NCBI GenBank assembly: GCA_045657625.1
Contig: JAZOTM010000023.1
Span: 31,370-95,369, forward strand
Length of the DNA: 64,000 nucleotides
Direction of reading: 5' to 3'
Source of the DNA: JAZOTM01 sp045657625
GTDB taxonomy: Bacteria; Bacillota; Clostridia; Lachnospirales; Lachnospiraceae
The notes under the pieces: model-generated
What the model was told of the DNA's origin: nothing
The model's database searches: none
The model's input: only the letters and a program-made list of their open reading frames with translations
In this document: positions 34,491-43,479 of the stretch, piece after piece
Layout of the letters: every line of letters starts with the position of its first letter
Numbering within the stretch: the stretch's first letter is position 1
Program-made: the position numbers and the translations under genes

Positions 34491-36455
34491 GTGATAAAAG
34501 GTAGAGTAAACTTACAACATTGGAAAATAATAACTATGTATTTGCTTGCTTATGATTATTTGGCAATTGCTTTATCGTATTTTCTAGCTTTGTGGATACG
34601 TTTTGATTGCAGCTATACAAGCATACCGGATCATTATTTTTGGGTGTATATTCATTCTATTTGGGTTTATGCTTTAGTATGTTTACTCGTATTCTGGCGT
34701 ATGCGCTTATATCGCAGCATATGGCGTTTTGCTAGCTATAATGAGCTTTATCGTGTGACTTTAGCCACAGCCATTACCTTTGTAATCTTTGTGGTGGGAA
34801 ATAGTGTGTTATATGGTAGAATGCCGATTTCTTATTATGTGTTTGGTATAGTATTGCAATTCTTGTTTACACTTGCTGTGCGTTTTTCATATCGTTTTAT
34901 TTTACTAATGAGAGGGCGCAATCAGGAGGAGTCAGACCATTTAAAACATGTTATGTTGGTTGGTGCCGGAGAATCCGGACAGATGATTTTGCGTGATATT
35001 AAGACGGCGAAAGAAATCTCAGAAAAGGTTGTTTGTTTTATCGATGACAATCCGAACAAGTGGAATCGCTATATTGACGGGGTACCGATTGTGGGTGGCA
35101 GAGATGATATTATTGAATCGGTACAGAAATATGACGTAGATAAAATTTATCTTGCCATTCCAAGTGCGACTGCAGACCAGACCAGAACGATTTTAAATAT
35201 CTGCAAAGAAACCGGCTGCGAGTTAAAGAAACTTCCGGGTGTGTATCAGTTGATTAATGATGAAGTCACAGTAAGCGCCATGAAGGAAGTCGCTGTAGAA
35301 GATTTGCTTGGCAGAGATCCTATTCGTGTAAACGTAGAAGAAATCTTAGGGGAACTTTCCGGAAAAGTGGTGATGGTAACCGGTGGCGGTGGGTCTATTG
35401 GTTCAGAACTTTGCCGACAGATTGCCAGTCACAATCCGAAACAGTTAATCATTTTTGATATTTATGAAAATAACGCCTATGATATTCAATTGGAATTGAA
35501 AAAGAAATATCCGGAATTGGATTTGGTGTGTTTAATCGGTTCTGTAAGAGACTCCAGAAAACTCTGGAAGGTATTTGAAACCTACAGACCGAATATTGTA
35601 TATCATGCAGCGGCGCATAAGCATGTACCACTGATGGAAGACAGCCCGTGCGAGGCCATTAAGAATAATGCCATCGGTACGTATAAGACTGCCTATGCTG
35701 CTATGATGCATGGATGTAGTCGATTTGTATTGATTAGTACGGACAAAGCTGTAAATCCGACGAATATTATGGGGGCGTCCAAACGTTTGTGTGAAATGAT
35801 TGTGCAATCCTTTGATGCGAAAATTAAAGAAGGAAAAGCACAAGAAATTCCACAGTTATTTACTCATTTGACTAAGGACGTACCGATAAAAGAAGAATAT
35901 ACTGAGGTATTTAAGAATGCCAAGACAGAATTTGTGGCAGTACGTTTTGGAAATGTGCTGGGAAGCAATGGTTCTGTGATTCCTTTATTTAAAAAACAGA
36001 TTTTAGCCGGTGGCCCGGTGACTGTGACTCATCCGGATATCATTCGCTATTTTATGACTATTTCAGAAGCTGTGAGCTTGGTGCTTCAGTCCGGAGCCTA
36101 TGCCAAGGGCGGAGAAATCTTCGTCTTAGACATGGGAGAGCCTATGAAGATTGATGATTTGGCCAGAAATTTGATCAAACTTTCCGGACACAAGCCAAAT
36201 GTGGACATCAAGATTGAGTACACTGGTCTTCGTCCTGGTGAAAAGCTATACGAAGAAAAATTGATGGCAGAGGAAGGTCTTCGCCGTACCGAAAATGAAT
36301 TGATTCATATCGGACAGCCCATTCCTTTTGATACAGATGAATTTTTGACACAATTAGATGGTTTAATGGAAGCTGCATACAAGAATGAAGATAATATTCG
36401 GGAAAAAGTAAAGAAAATTGTTATAACATATTATCCGGAAGATATCAAACAATAA
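34491..36455 (+). CDS. Membrane-bound CapD/FlaA1-like nucleotide-sugar 4,6-dehydratase
   Basis: 654 residues. Four N-terminal helices (about 12-135) are followed by a first Rossmann domain (HVMLVGAGESGQ near 155) and a catalytic SDR domain: VTGGGGSIGSE near 298, AAHKHVPLME, STDKAVNPTNIMGASKR (about 416-432; Met in place of the SDR Tyr, as usual in this clade), and GLRPGEKLYEEKL. Family members such as PglF and WbpM turn UDP-GlcNAc into UDP-4-keto-6-deoxy sugar, the first step toward diacetamido-trideoxy sugars. The PLP aminotransferase downstream is the expected next enzyme. GTG start at 34491 has GAAAGGGG upstream. First gene of the capsule locus. Confidence 0.92.
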   Translation: MIKGRVNLQHWKIITMYLLAYDYLAIALSYFLALWIRFDCSYTSIPDHYFWVYIHSIWVYALVCLLVFWRMRLYRSIWRFASYNELYRVTLATAITFVIFVVGNSVLYGRMPISYYVFGIVLQFLFTLAVRFSYRFILLMRGRNQEESDHLKHVMLVGAGESGQMILRDIKTAKEISEKVVCFIDDNPNKWNRYIDGVPIVGGRDDIIESVQKYDVDKIYLAIPSATADQTRTILNICKETGCELKKLPGVYQLINDEVTVSAMKEVAVEDLLGRDPIRVNVEEILGELSGKVVMVTGGGGSIGSELCRQIASHNPKQLIIFDIYENNAYDIQLELKKKYPELDLVCLIGSVRDSRKLWKVFETYRPNIVYHAAAHKHVPLMEDSPCEAIKNNAIGTYKTAYAAMMHGCSRFVLISTDKAVNPTNIMGASKRLCEMIVQSFDAKIKEGKAQEIPQLFTHLTKDVPIKEEYTEVFKNAKTEFVAVRFGNVLGSNGSVIPLFKKQILAGGPVTVTHPDIIRYFMTISEAVSLVLQSGAYAKGGEIFVLDMGEPMKIDDLARNLIKLSGHKPNVDIKIEYTGLRPGEKLYEEKLMAEEGLRRTENELIHIGQPIPFDTDEFLTQLDGLMEAAYKNEDNIREKVKKIVITYYPEDIKQ

Positions 36456-36478
36456 CAGGAGAATAGAGAGAAAGTAAT

Positions 36479-37456
36479 ATGAAATTTGAATACGAGGTGG
36501 ATGTTAGAGGCTTAGTTAAATATCTTAAAAATAGATGGCTTATTATTGTGTCATTTGTTTTTTTGTCGCTTGTCGTTGGAGTGTGTTACTATCGTTTTAA
36601 CATTGAATCAGAAGTAATTGAAGAGACAAATGAAATAGTTAGGGAAGATACGTATGATTTTGTTGATACGAAGGATAAGTTGTCGGAAGCGGCAATACTG
36701 ATTCTAGATGCGGAATTGAATCTATATTATTGTGATGATGATGAGATTCAGATAACTGAAATAGAATTGTTGTTAAATACTTTTTCTAGTACGAATGAAA
36801 GGGAATATATATATTCTTTAATAGCGACTATTGATGAGTATAAAAAAGAATATGATTGTAATTCTATATATGATTTAATGAATGAATTAGAGGTTGGTAA
36901 TATATATGAATTGGAGAATTATATGTATCATGAATTGGAGTTGGTTGTAATTAGTGATGCAGAAAATCAATTGTCTCTATACAGCGTGTTGGTATTTGCG
37001 ATTCTTGCAGGTTGTTTTTTGGTAACAGGCGTGCTGTCGATATATTATTTTGGAAGTCCGTACGTGAAAAATGCAGTAGATATAAAAAATATACTTATGA
37101 CTATAGATTATAGAGAAATTGTAAGTATGAATGAGGAAATGGGGGAAATTCGAATTATAAATCTATTGAATAAGAAAAACAAGAGTAATGTTATTATTTA
37201 TTCTGCGGAGAAAATGGTGATAGAAGAAGCCGATAGCAAAATATTGGATGGATTAAAAGCTGAATTAGAAAAAAATAATTTAGAAATAACAATTATTACT
37301 GATGGAATATTAAATAATGTTACAGATGTGCTTCAACGTGCAGATGGTGTTGTTTATGTTGAAAAATATTGGGAGGCTCGAAAACGAGATTTGTTGTTAG
37401 CAAAACAAATGTTTGATGAGATGGGAATAGATTGTTTAGGAGTAATTACACTGTAA
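36479..37456 (+). CDS. Wzz-like chain-length protein with degenerate kinase-like tail
   Basis: 325 residues. Two helices (about 19-40 and 163-187) flank an acidic extracytoplasmic segment, the layout of Wzz/CpsC polysaccharide co-polymerases. After the second helix, a cytoplasmic domain (about 200-325) has the strand order of a BY-kinase (NVIIYSAEK, ITIITDGIL, ADGVVYVEKYWEARKRDLLLAKQ, GIDCLGVITL), but the Walker A lysine loop is missing. So it resembles a CpsC-CpsD fusion with a dead ATPase. No separate kinase gene or tyrosine-rich tail is seen. It probably controls chain length by binding rather than phosphorylation; that is inference. Confidence 0.72.
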   Translation: MKFEYEVDVRGLVKYLKNRWLIIVSFVFLSLVVGVCYYRFNIESEVIEETNEIVREDTYDFVDTKDKLSEAAILILDAELNLYYCDDDEIQITEIELLLNTFSSTNEREYIYSLIATIDEYKKEYDCNSIYDLMNELEVGNIYELENYMYHELELVVISDAENQLSLYSVLVFAILAGCFLVTGVLSIYYFGSPYVKNAVDIKNILMTIDYREIVSMNEEMGEIRIINLLNKKNKSNVIIYSAEKMVIEEADSKILDGLKAELEKNNLEITIITDGILNNVTDVLQRADGVVYVEKYWEARKRDLLLAKQMFDEMGIDCLGVITL

Positions 37457-37488
37457 AATAATCAACTGATATAAAAGGAGCAATAATT

Positions 37489-38775
37489 ATGGCTTATCTA
37501 AGAGCAAATGATTTTCAACCTTTTGAAGAAAAAGTATGGTTGTCTTCTCCCACCATGCATGGGGAAGAACTGGAATATGTGAAAGAAGCCTATGAGACCA
37601 ATTGGATGTCTACCGTAGGCGCTAATTTAAATGAAGTAGAAAGAATGTCCTGTGAAAAAGTGGGCTGCAAATATGCAGTGGCTCTTTCTGCCGGAACTGC
37701 AGCACTTCACCTTGCTATGAAACTGGCTGGACAAGATTTATATGGACAACCGGATGTGGGACATGGCAGTCTCGAAGGAAAAAAAGTCTTTGCTAGTGAT
37801 ATGACCTTTGATGCTACCGTTAATCCCATTGTTTATGAAGGTGGTATTCCGGTATTTATTGATACAGAACGTGATACCTGGAATATGGATCCGGAAGCTT
37901 TGGAAAAAGCTTTTGAAATCTATCCGGATGTAAAATTGGTCGTTATGGCCCATTTGTATGGTACTCCGGGAAAGCTTGAGGAACTTCGTGCTATTTGTGA
38001 AAAACATGGTGCAATGATTATAGAAGATGCAGCAGAATCTTTAGGTGCTACCTATAAGGGTGTACAGACAGGAACCTTTGGGAAATACAATTGCATCAGT
38101 TTCAATGGAAATAAAATCATCACCGGTTCTGCAGGCGGCATGTTATTGACAGACTCCTTGGAAGCTGCCAATAAGGTGCGTAAATGGTCTACCCAGGCTC
38201 GTGAAGCAGCGCCTTGGTACCAGCATGAAGAACTGGGGTATAACTATCGTATGTCTAATGTGATAGCCGGAATTGTACGCGGACAGTTTTACCATTTAGA
38301 TGAGCATATCGCGCAAAAGAAAGCGATTTATGAAAGATATCAGGAAGGATTTAAAGACCTTCCGGTTACTATGAATCCCTATGATGCAAAGAATAGTGAG
38401 CCGAATTTTTGGCTTAGCTGTTTGCTGATTGATGAAGAAGCCATGTGCAAGCAGGTGCGTGGTGAAACGGATGTCTGCTACATCAAAGAAGCCGGTAAAT
38501 CTTGCCCGACTGAAATTTTAGAGGCAATCTCTGGCATCAATGCGGAAGGTCGTCCAATTTGGAAACCTATGCATATGCAACCTATTTATCGCTTGAACGG
38601 TTTTGTGACAAAGATCGGTAGCGGCCGTGCAAAGACCAATGCTTATATTGCCGGAGAAGTAGAAGATATTGGCATGGATATTTTTAACCGAGGTCTTTGC
38701 TTGCCGAGTGATAATAAGATGACTGTAGAACAGCAGAACCGCATTATTGAAGTGGTAAAAGCTTGCTTTGAATAA
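37489..38775 (+). CDS. DegT/DnrJ/EryC1-family PLP sugar aminotransferase
   Basis: 428 residues. The PLP lysine is in FNGNKIITGSAGGML (about 208), with EDAAESLGATY (Asp/Glu pocket) before it and VALSAGTAALHLAM in the cofactor-phosphate loop near 65. These enzymes transfer an amino group from glutamate to a keto-sugar nucleotide; paired with the upstream 4,6-dehydratase it would give UDP-4-amino-4,6-dideoxy-GlcNAc, as PglE does. The acetyltransferase step (PglD) is not obvious next door. AAAAGGAG precedes the ATG. Slightly longer than typical (about 380-400). Confidence 0.92.
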   Translation: MAYLRANDFQPFEEKVWLSSPTMHGEELEYVKEAYETNWMSTVGANLNEVERMSCEKVGCKYAVALSAGTAALHLAMKLAGQDLYGQPDVGHGSLEGKKVFASDMTFDATVNPIVYEGGIPVFIDTERDTWNMDPEALEKAFEIYPDVKLVVMAHLYGTPGKLEELRAICEKHGAMIIEDAAESLGATYKGVQTGTFGKYNCISFNGNKIITGSAGGMLLTDSLEAANKVRKWSTQAREAAPWYQHEELGYNYRMSNVIAGIVRGQFYHLDEHIAQKKAIYERYQEGFKDLPVTMNPYDAKNSEPNFWLSCLLIDEEAMCKQVRGETDVCYIKEAGKSCPTEILEAISGINAEGRPIWKPMHMQPIYRLNGFVTKIGSGRAKTNAYIAGEVEDIGMDIFNRGLCLPSDNKMTVEQQNRIIEVVKACFE

Positions 38776-38794
38776 TCGATAAAAGGAAAAGAAT

Positions 38795-39433
38795 ATGTAC
38801 GCAAAGTGTATCAAACGTTTTTTGGACTTTCTCTTATCTTTCTGTGCAGTGGTGATTTTATCTCCGCTCTTATTGATTTTAACTATCGTTGGGGCTGTGC
38901 AAATGAAGGGAAATCCCTTCTTTTTTCAAGAACGTCCGGGAAAGAATGAAAAGATTTTTAAGCTAATTAAATTTCGAACCATGACCAATGAAAAAGATGA
39001 AAATGGGGAATTACTTCCGGATGAGGTTCGTCTGAATAAGTATGGTAAGTTTTTGAGAAGTACTAGTTTAGATGAATTGCCGGAGCTCTTTAACATTTTA
39101 AATGGGAGCATGGCGATTATTGGCCCGAGACCATTATTGGTACGTTACTTAGATCGATACAACGAAGAACAACGACATAGGCATGATGTGCGTCCCGGGT
39201 TGACGGGATATGCGCAAGCAAATGGTAGAAATTCTGTTTCCTGGGAAGATAAATTTGCTATGGATGTCTGGTACACCAAGCATGTGACGTTTACTAATGA
39301 TGTACAAATTATAATAGATACAGTAAAGACTGTACTTCATCACGAAGGAATCAGTTCTGAAACATCGGCAACGATGGAAGAATTTATGGGTACACCGGAA
39401 GGTGTGACCGCAACTTGGAAGGAACCGGTATGA
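38795..39433 (+). CDS. Initiating phosphoglycosyl transferase (PglC-like)
   Basis: 212 residues, the small monotopic type. One N-terminal re-entrant hydrophobic helix (KRFLDFLLSFCAVVILSPLLL, quoted in part) is followed by FFFQERPGKNEKIFKLIKFRTM, the catalytic LDELPEL Asp-Glu dyad (about 92-98), IIGPRPLL, and RPGLTGYAQANGRN. It moves sugar-1-phosphate from UDP-sugar to undecaprenyl phosphate on the inner membrane face, starting the repeat unit. With the dehydratase and aminotransferase just upstream, a diNAcBac-like or 4-amino-sugar is the likely substrate. It overlaps the next gene by four bases. Confidence 0.95.
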   Translation: MYAKCIKRFLDFLLSFCAVVILSPLLLILTIVGAVQMKGNPFFFQERPGKNEKIFKLIKFRTMTNEKDENGELLPDEVRLNKYGKFLRSTSLDELPELFNILNGSMAIIGPRPLLVRYLDRYNEEQRHRHDVRPGLTGYAQANGRNSVSWEDKFAMDVWYTKHVTFTNDVQIIIDTVKTVLHHEGISSETSATMEEFMGTPEGVTATWKEPV

Positions 39434-41028
39434 AAAATATATTGTTTACAGGTGTAGGTAGAAGAATTGAATTATTGCAAGCATTTAGAAATGCTGCATT
39501 GGTTTTAAATGAAAATCTGAAAATATATGGAGCAGATATGGCCGGTACAGCACCGGCCTTGGCTTATTGCGATTATACGAGAAAAGTCGTGGCAATGAAG
39601 GATGCGAACTATATAGAGAATCTATTGGACATTTGTAAACAAGATAAAATCGATTTGCTAATTCCAACTATCGATACAGATTTGCTTGTGTTATCGCAAA
39701 ATAAAGAAAAATTTGCTCAAATTGGAACAAGAGTAATGATTTCTGAACCGGATATGATTCAGATATGCAGGGATAAAAATCATACTTCCCAATTTTTTGT
39801 GGATTGTGGGCTTCATGCACCAATGCCGGTGAATCATTGGGAAGAATACAGTTGCGGCTATCCTGCGTTTATTAAACCAAAAGATGGTAGCTCGAGTATA
39901 AACGCTTTTAAAGTAAATGATGAAGAAGAATTGAAGGTGTATGCTCAGCAAGTGGAAGATTATATTGTGCAACCATTTGTGTCGGGAAAAGAATATACCA
40001 TAGATGTGTTTTGCGATTGGGATGGCAATCCGTTATCAATTGTACCGCGTGAACGTATGCAGGTTCGCGCCGGGGAAGTGTTAAAAACGCAAATTTCTAT
40101 GGATCAGAAGATGATGGAGGAAGCAAAGGCTATTTGTGAAAAATTCAAGCCTTGTGGACCTATGACGGTTCAGTTGATTCAAGATGCCAATGGTGTGAAT
40201 TGGTATATTGAAATCAATCCGCGATATGGCGGAGGTGCACCTCTTTCCATGAAAGCAGGAGCCAGAAGTGCAGAATATATATTACGTCTCTTGAATGAAG
40301 AAAAGATTTCTGACAACGTGAAAATTGCAGATAAAGCGATATATAGTCGTTTTGATCAATCTGTTTGCATTGAAGAAGGTGCAGGAACTGTTCGCGGTAT
40401 TATTTTTGATCTAGATGATACCTTATATTCAGAAAAGGAATATGTGAGATCCGGTTATCAAGCAGTATCAGAATATTTGGGCGGTCATTACGAAGAAAAA
40501 CTTTGGAAATTCTTTGAAGAGGGTAAGTTTGCTATAGATGAACTCTTAAAAGACCTTCATAGGGAAAATGAAAAAGAAGCAGTTTTAAACGTTTATAGAA
40601 ATCATAAGCCAACTATTCATTTATACGATGGCGTGAAAGAAATGATAGAACAGTACCAGAAGAATGGCTATAAAGTCGGAATCATCACAGATGGAAGACC
40701 GGAAGGACAAAGAAATAAAATAGAAGCTTTAGGTCTAGATAAAATCGTAGATGATATGATAATTACTGATGAACTTGGTGGAATACAATTTCGTAAACCA
40801 TGTGATATTGCTTTTCGAATTATGCAGACAAAATGGAGGTTACCTGCAAGTGAAATGGTTTATGTGGGAGATAATCCTAATAAAGATTTTCAGGCACCAC
40901 AGCAATTGGGAATGAAGAGTATTTGGGTTCAGAATGAAGATGGACTTTATTATGATATGCGTAATGGGACAATAATAAATCATGGAACAGCTGTGAATGG
41001 CATAAAGGGTATTTTAGATATTGTTTAA
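39430..41028 (+). CDS. ATP-grasp ligase fused to a HAD phosphatase
   Basis: 532 residues. The first part (about 1-310) is an ATP-grasp enzyme: NILFTGVGRRIEL, PTIDTDLLVL, PAFIKPKDGSSS, YIVQPFVSGKEYTIDVF, and the metal-binding EINPRYGGGAPL. The second (about 322-532) is a HAD hydrolase with all motifs: GIIFDLDDTLYSE, GIITDGRP, RKPCD, VYVGDNPNKD. ATP-grasp ligases of this kind join amino or carboxyl groups; beside the aminotransferase and PglC it could acylate the 4-amino-sugar with an amino acid. The HAD partner could clear a phosphate by-product. Substrates unknown. It begins in ATGA overlap with the PGT gene. Confidence 0.85.
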   Translation: MKNILFTGVGRRIELLQAFRNAALVLNENLKIYGADMAGTAPALAYCDYTRKVVAMKDANYIENLLDICKQDKIDLLIPTIDTDLLVLSQNKEKFAQIGTRVMISEPDMIQICRDKNHTSQFFVDCGLHAPMPVNHWEEYSCGYPAFIKPKDGSSSINAFKVNDEEELKVYAQQVEDYIVQPFVSGKEYTIDVFCDWDGNPLSIVPRERMQVRAGEVLKTQISMDQKMMEEAKAICEKFKPCGPMTVQLIQDANGVNWYIEINPRYGGGAPLSMKAGARSAEYILRLLNEEKISDNVKIADKAIYSRFDQSVCIEEGAGTVRGIIFDLDDTLYSEKEYVRSGYQAVSEYLGGHYEEKLWKFFEEGKFAIDELLKDLHRENEKEAVLNVYRNHKPTIHLYDGVKEMIEQYQKNGYKVGIITDGRPEGQRNKIEALGLDKIVDDMIITDELGGIQFRKPCDIAFRIMQTKWRLPASEMVYVGDNPNKDFQAPQQLGMKSIWVQNEDGLYYDMRNGTIINHGTAVNGIKGILDIV

Positions 41029-41055
41029 AAATTCAAGGTGAAAGAGAGCGTAAGT

Positions 41056-42327
41056 GTGAAAGTTTTATTTCTAACATTGGTGGAATTTCAGAGTTTAAAT
41101 GATCACAACATATATACAGATTTGCTTCGTGAATTAAAAAAAAATGGACATGAAGTATTTGCAATATCCCCAGTTGAAAAGAGAAAACAAGAACCTACAA
41201 GATTAATCGAAGAAGACGGAGCTAAGATTTTACGATTGCAGATAGGAAATACCCAGAAAACAAATGTTGTACAAAAAGGTATTTCAACATTGATGATTGA
41301 GCCTACATTCAAACATGCTATAAAAAAGTATTTTGCTCAAGTGAGGTTTGATTTGGTTTTGTATTCTACACCACCGATTACGTTGGTTGGTGCAATTAAA
41401 TATGTTAAAAATCGCGATAATGCAAAAACTTATTTACTTTTAAAAGATATTTTTCCTCAAAATGCAGTTGATATCGGAATGTTAAAACAATCAGGTCTGA
41501 AAGGTTTGATATATAAGTATTTTTTGAAAAAAGAAAAAGAGTTGTATAAGGTCTCTGATTCTATTGGATGTATGAGTCAAGCAAATGTAGATTATGTTTT
41601 AGAACATAATTTAGAAGTAAAAAAAAGACAATATGAGGAACTATTGCAAGGAAATAATCCGGTAGTAGAGATTTGTCCTAATAGTGTAGACCCGATAGAT
41701 AAGAGTCTGTCTGACAATGAAAAGAAGGAAATTCGAGAAAAGTATCAATTACCGTTGGATAAAAAGATTTTCGTGTATGGAGGGAATTTAGGAAAACCCC
41801 AGGGAATTGATTTTATGTTGCAGTGTTTAAAATCTCAAAAGGATAACGAAGATATATTTTTCTTGATTGTTGGAAACGGAACGGAATATGGAAGGATTGA
41901 GGAATTCTTAATTCGAAATGAATTGTCAAATGTAATGCTACATCAATGGCTTCCGAAAGAGGATTATGACAAGGTTGTTGCAGCTTGTGATGTAGGTTTG
42001 ATATTTTTGGATTATCGATTTACGATACCAAATTTTCCAAGCCGTTTACTTTCGTATATGCAAGCAAAACTGCCAGTATTAGCTGTGACAGATGTTAATA
42101 CTGATATTGGAAATGTGATTACTGGAGTGGACGTGCATGGAGATAAAACGCATGAACCATTTGGGTGGTGGTGTGAAAGTGATAATAGTGAAATATTTTT
42201 ATGTGTTATTGAGCAAATTTTAAATAGTGATTTAAAATGTTTTGGTGAGGAAGGATATAGACACCTTGTTAATCACTATTCATCATGTTTATCAGCGGAA
42301 ATAATATTGAGGAAGAATAATTACTAA
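41056..42327 (+). CDS. Family 4 glycosyltransferase (WbuB-like)
   Basis: 423 residues in the GT-B fold. The N-terminal domain begins VLFLTLVEFQSLNDHNIYTDLLRELKKNGHE (given here for orientation only in part), with YSTPPITL near 105. The C-terminal domain has KKIFVYGGNLGKPQGIDFML, LIVGNGTE and FPSRLLSYMQAKLPVLAV, the nucleotide-sugar Glu region being replaced by Ser-Arg-Leu as in the WbuB/FnlC-neighbour subgroup that often transfers FucNAc. Two GTG starts are possible (41038 and 41056); the second begins at the usual residue with AGAGAG six bases before. Base composition drops sharply toward AT here, marking the start of the serotype core. Confidence 0.85.
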   Translation: MKVLFLTLVEFQSLNDHNIYTDLLRELKKNGHEVFAISPVEKRKQEPTRLIEEDGAKILRLQIGNTQKTNVVQKGISTLMIEPTFKHAIKKYFAQVRFDLVLYSTPPITLVGAIKYVKNRDNAKTYLLLKDIFPQNAVDIGMLKQSGLKGLIYKYFLKKEKELYKVSDSIGCMSQANVDYVLEHNLEVKKRQYEELLQGNNPVVEICPNSVDPIDKSLSDNEKKEIREKYQLPLDKKIFVYGGNLGKPQGIDFMLQCLKSQKDNEDIFFLIVGNGTEYGRIEEFLIRNELSNVMLHQWLPKEDYDKVVAACDVGLIFLDYRFTIPNFPSRLLSYMQAKLPVLAVTDVNTDIGNVITGVDVHGDKTHEPFGWWCESDNSEIFLCVIEQILNSDLKCFGEEGYRHLVNHYSSCLSAEIILRKNNY

Positions 42328-43478
42328 TGAGAAAAGTATTGATAGTTGTAACTTCATATTTGCCTGGATATAAGAGTGGTGGGCCGCAAAGAACTATAGA
42401 AAATGTGTGTGAGCTATATTCTAAACAATGTGAAATATATTTGTATACATTGAATCATGATCATTGTGATTATAATGCATATGATTTGCCTGTTAATAAA
42501 TGGATAAATTGTTATGGAATACAAATTCAGTATGTTAAAGATAAGGATTATAGATTAAAATCATTCAAGAATTTATATAAAGAATTTGATTATATATACG
42601 CGTGTAGCTTATTTGCAAAATCTACATATGAATTAATTCTTATACATAAATTTACTAAGGACAAAAAAAAGCTATATGTTGCACCAATGGGGGTTTTAGG
42701 GGAAGGTGCGCTATCGTCAAAGTCTATAAAGAAGTATTTGTTTTTGAATGCGTTTTCTGCACTTGGAGCATTTAAACCTGTTATATGGACATTTACTTCA
42801 CAATTGGAATATATTGATGCCCAAAAGAATTTGGGAAATGGCAATATCAATAGTTATATTGTGACAAACGATTTACCAAAAAAATATGACTGGAAAAAAA
42901 TAAAAGAAAATATTAAAGCTAGCGATGAAGGAGAACTACGTATATTATTTTTATCAAGAATTGTACCGCATAAAAATCTTATGTTTTGTATTGACGCTTT
43001 AAAGGATATATATGAGGGCAGAATAGTATTTGATATATATGGAAGTGTTGAAAATGAAGATTATTGGGATTTGTGCAAAGAAGAGTTTTCAAAGTGTCTA
43101 TCTAACATTAGGATTTCGTATAAAGGAGAAGTTAAACCTAAGGATACTATAAATGTATTTAAACAATATGATTGTTTTTTATTACCAACAAAAGGTGAAA
43201 ACTTTGGACATGTAATATATGAAGCATTGTCTGCAGGATGCATTCCGGTAATCTCTGACAGGACTCCATGGATGGATATCGAGAAAAGAAATTGTGGATA
43301 TATTTTTAGTTTAAATGATAGAAATCTTGTTAAAACGATAATTAATAATTTGGTTCAAATGAATTCAAAAACTATTGTAGAGAAAAAAATAAATGCAATA
43401 GGATATGCACAAGAAAAATATGATTATATAGTTACTAATACAGGATATAATGAGATTTTTTTAGATGGGATAATATAA
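42327..43478 (+). CDS. Family 4 glycosyltransferase
   Basis: 383 residues. GT-B fold with an N-terminal GYKSGGPQRTIENV loop (acceptor side) and a C-terminal LRILFLSRIVPHKNLMFCIDAL, FDIYGSVENEDYW, KGENFGHVIYEALSAGCIPVIS (the E-x7-E-like donor motif, GHVIYEALS). It adds one sugar of the repeat unit on the inner membrane face. It starts at the last base of the preceding stop codon. Sugar specificity unknown. Confidence 0.88.
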   Translation: MRKVLIVVTSYLPGYKSGGPQRTIENVCELYSKQCEIYLYTLNHDHCDYNAYDLPVNKWINCYGIQIQYVKDKDYRLKSFKNLYKEFDYIYACSLFAKSTYELILIHKFTKDKKKLYVAPMGVLGEGALSSKSIKKYLFLNAFSALGAFKPVIWTFTSQLEYIDAQKNLGNGNINSYIVTNDLPKKYDWKKIKENIKASDEGELRILFLSRIVPHKNLMFCIDALKDIYEGRIVFDIYGSVENEDYWDLCKEEFSKCLSNIRISYKGEVKPKDTINVFKQYDCFLLPTKGENFGHVIYEALSAGCIPVISDRTPWMDIEKRNCGYIFSLNDRNLVKTIINNLVQMNSKTIVEKKINAIGYAQEKYDYIVTNTGYNEIFLDGII

Positions 43479-43479
43479 G

